DNA from: Spirochaetales bacterium
GTDB lineage: Bacteria; Spirochaetota; Spirochaetia; Sphaerochaetales; Sphaerochaetaceae
Direction: 5' to 3'
NCBI GenBank assembly: GCA_017475725.1
Contig: JAFVFA010000132.1
Span: forward strand, 1 to 7,042
Length of the DNA stretch: 7,042 bases
Below, in pieces: positions 5,108 to 7,042 of this stretch. The first letter of the stretch is position 1. Each line of letters starts with the position of its first letter. The position numbers were made by a program, and so were the translations under genes. Below the pieces are notes generated by a model that made no database searches, was not told the DNA's origin, and saw only the letters and a program-made list of their open reading frames with translations.

Positions 5108-7042
5108 CGCAAAACAGTGATTGTGTCGTACTCCCTGCCTCCGGAGCCGATCAGATGAAGGGTCATCTCCGTAGGAGTGACAGTGAAGTAGACTCCACCT
5201 ATCCCCCCTGCAGTGTACTCAATGTACTTCAGGCCCTCGGGTGCAGTGTTCCTCAGTCCGCTGATGGAACTGCCCTCCGTCTGGTTGCTGACAACGTAGA
5301 CGGTACCCTTGGAGACTTTTCCGTCAATCAACTCAGCCTTCTCCGCAGTCGGATTGCTTGCGCTGACATAGTCGGGGTTCCTCTTGTTGTACAGAGGATA
5401 GGTTCGTCGGTAGGTGTGCTCATCGGATGAAAGAGCGAAATCAACCTTGTACTGGTCGAATATCTTGTACCAGCTGTTGAAGTTGCCGTATTCGCATGGG
5501 GTGTTGGTGTCTGTGTTGAAGAACGGAAGATGCTGGGAGAAGATCAGATAGTCATACTTGCCTTCGTTGGCATCGGCAACAGCCTTGAACCAGGCCTGCT
5601 GAGCTGAAAGCGAGCTGCCGTCCAACTTGTTGAGTATCGCACTCTCCTGTGTGAAGTTGTCTATGCAGATGAACAGGACCCGGTTCCAGATGAACCAGTA
5701 ATTGCTGTCCAGAACAGACGCAGTCCCCTCGGTGCTGTTGTCAGGATATGCGCAGACCTCCTTGTAGTAATCATTGGTGGTGCGGTCCTTGTTGTTCCAG
5801 CCGTAGTAGTCATGGTTTCCGCAGACGAATGCATATGTCATGTCATTCATCAATCCGCTGTCCGACCAGTACTGCCAATGCCTGTAGATCTGACCCTTGT
5901 TGACCATGTCACCTGTGAAGAGGACAAAGTCCAGATCCACCCCGTCCTTTGCCTGAGCGAAGTCTATGAGCTCGCCGACCCTGTTTATGTAGGTCTCCCC
6001 ACCCTTCGGGGCATGGAGGTCGCTCAGCCACATGAACTGGTAATATGTGGTGTCGGATTCCGCCGTCCTGAAAGTCGCAACATCGGAGCAGCCTTCCGAA
6101 TACCTGATCCTGTACTTGTATGTCGAACCGGGGGTCAGACCATCCAGATAGACCTTGCATCTGTAGTGGGATGATATCAGGGCGTCGCCCGACGCATCCC
6201 TCCAGTCAGCGGTTGACAGAGTCTCGTTGCACTGGTCATTCGCAATGGAGTTGGAGAACACCTCACCGTCTGCATCCGTGAACTCAAGCCAGGATCCGGT
6301 CCCGGTGCTGTGCCAGGAGATGACTGCGCTGTTGGATGAGTCCTCGCCCGGACCGGCCATCACAAGGCTGACCGTTGAAGGAAGATCCTTTGTGACCTTC
6401 TCGCCGCAGATCTTGCAGGTTACAGTGACGGTTCCGTTTCCGTTGTCCACTCCCACGCCGAATGAGTGCTCAGCCCTCTCCGAGACCTGATCAGTGTGCT
6501 CACATGTGGCCGCATGCCAATGGTAGTCATCGTCACTGGTCCAGTTTGCGGAGAAGCTGTGGCAGGGAATGCTCTCAGTCTTGGTTGCACCGCATTCGCA
6601 CGAGTATGTGATCTCGCCTTCCTCTGTGCAGGTTGGGGCTTTTGTCACAGTGCCACTACCCCATCTGTGAGGCCCGAACGAACCTTTCAGCCCTTCATGC
6701 TCACATGTGGACAGGTGCCAATGGTAGTTGGAATCATGGTTCCATTCATCGGAGAATGTGTGTCCTGTTGCCTGAATTGTTTCAACAACAGTGGCTCCAC
6801 ATACACTGCATATTGCTTTTTCTGAGCCATTCTCCGTGCAAGAGACTTCTTTTACTACTTCTTTATTCCCAAGGACATGGGCACCGTATGAGTCTTTGAC
6901 ATCAGAATGCTCGCAGGTTGCGGCATGCCAGTGGTACTGGCCGTCTGATGTCCAGGCCTCGCTGAACGTATGCTCATGCTCCTGTCCGGGTTCCTGCTTG
7001 CAGGCGCATAGTCCAAGGACCAGCGCCAGCATCAGCAGCAGG
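5095..7042 (-). CDS. Lipoprotein metallophosphoesterase of the purple-acid-phosphatase type, with His/Cys repeats (5' end outside window)
   Basis: 645 codons are visible from ATG at 7030-7032, but the frame stays open upstream with three Leu codons. That Met lies inside the hydrophobic core and lacks a basic n-region, so the true start is beyond the window. Numbering here counts it as 1. Lipobox LCAC gives acylated Cys11. Residues 21-219 are three His/Cys repeats. Residues about 220-324 form a fibronectin-like domain as in purple acid phosphatases (SAVISWHS, then GLTPGSTYKYRIRY and ATFRTA). The metallophosphoesterase domain (about 329-545) shows SDLH (337-340), GDMVNKG (374-380), GNHD (405-408) and SQH (499-501); the last motif is SSDEH (535-539) where GHxH is usual. 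A beta-rich tail follows to 645. It likely hydrolyses phosphate esters at the cell surface using two metals; the substrate is unknown. It converges on the deacetylase gene and ends within its own terminator hairpin. Confidence 0.88.
   Translation of the reverse strand, partial: LLLMLALVLGLCACKQEPGQEHEHTFSEAWTSDGQYHWHAATCEHSDVKDSYGAHVLGNKEVVKEVSCTENGSEKAICSVCGATVVETIQATGHTFSDEWNHDSNYHWHLSTCEHEGLKGSFGPHRWGSGTVTKAPTCTEEGEITYSCECGATKTESIPCHSFSANWTSDDDYHWHAATCEHTDQVSERAEHSFGVGVDNGNGTVTVTCKICGEKVTKDLPSTVSLVMAGPGEDSSNSAVISWHSTGTGSWLEFTDADGEVFSNSIANDQCNETLSTADWRDASGDALISSHYRCKVYLDGLTPGSTYKYRIRYSEGCSDVATFRTAESDTTYYQFMWLSDLHAPKGGETYINRVGELIDFAQAKDGVDLDFVLFTGDMVNKGQIYRHWQYWSDSGLMNDMTYAFVCGNHDYYGWNNKDRTTNDYYKEVCAYPDNSTEGTASVLDSNYWFIWNRVLFICIDNFTQESAILNKLDGSSLSAQQAWFKAVADANEGKYDYLIFSQHLPFFNTDTNTPCEYGNFNSWYKIFDQYKVDFALSSDEHTYRRTYPLYNKRNPDYVSASNPTAEKAELIDGKVSKGTVYVVSNQTEGSSISGLRNTAPEGLKYIEYTAGGIGGVYFTVTPTEMTLHLIGSGGREYDTITVLRKTR
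6376..6972 (-). repeat. Three tandem His/Cys-rich repeats in the phosphoesterase
   Basis: Units start at residues 21, 91 and 158 of the visible protein, 70 and 67 residues apart. Each opens with H(T/S)FS..W..D, then YHWH..TCEH. The first two go on to a CTE(N/E)G ... C.(x)CG half that resembles a zinc ribbon (65-79 and 135-148). The third keeps only CKICG (206-210). Similar YHWH..TC.H units occur in surface proteins of gut spirochaetes and Clostridia; their function is not established. Metal binding is inferred from the His and Cys spacing. Confidence 0.75.

Noticed and set aside
7030..7032. This ATG as the true start of the phosphoesterase
   Set aside because: It lies within the hydrophobic core of the signal peptide, has Leu codons directly upstream in frame, and would leave no basic n-region. 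The start is more likely outside the window.

Overview
The window holds four protein-coding genes and no RNA gene, CRISPR array or transposase. Three of the four genes encode exported proteins. Two have clear lipoprotein signals (FVSC in the second gene, LCAC in the fourth) and the first has what looks like a damaged one. Coding DNA is of roughly balanced base composition, while the one large gap is strongly AT-rich. Loose lipoboxes followed by Asn/Gln/Lys-rich residues, InlB-type repeats and repeated YHWH..TCEH units together suggest an anaerobic, gut-type bacterium. A spirochaete of the Sphaerochaeta/Treponema kind is my best guess; a Clostridia-like Bacillota is the main alternative. This placement is inference from style, not a database match.

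Layout. Positions 1-2448 (minus) are the first 816 codons of a large surface protein with no stop inside the window. It is built from two related carbohydrate-binding-like beta-sandwich modules, each followed by a run of InlB/Listeria-Bacteroides repeats. A 77-nt spacer with a strong hairpin separates it from 2526-3359 (minus), a complete 277-aa lipoprotein with a CBM4/9-like domain; the two genes look like one operon read right to left. Positions 3360-3798 are an AT-rich divergent control region. Positions 3799-4953 (plus) encode a 384-aa NodB-type (CE4-like) polysaccharide deacetylase. Positions 4954-5094 are a short convergent gap packed with hairpin terminators. Positions 5095-7042 (minus, 5' end cut off by the window) encode a lipoprotein with three His/Cys-rich repeats, a purple-acid-phosphatase-type N-terminal domain and a metallophosphoesterase domain.

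How the parts may work together. The binding-protein operon and the deacetylase gene are transcribed divergently, and each promoter carries almost the same near-palindromic operator (TTTTAACGTTAAAA and TTTTCACGTTAAAG) starting at the last base of its -10 box. This is the geometry of a repressor covering the transcription start, and the CG-centred dyad resembles LacI-family sites. A third copy lies between them. The simplest reading is a small glycan-responsive regulon: surface proteins that hold a polysaccharide and an enzyme that removes acetyl groups from it or from its fragments. The phosphoesterase gene is convergent, separated by terminators, and probably belongs to another transcription unit.
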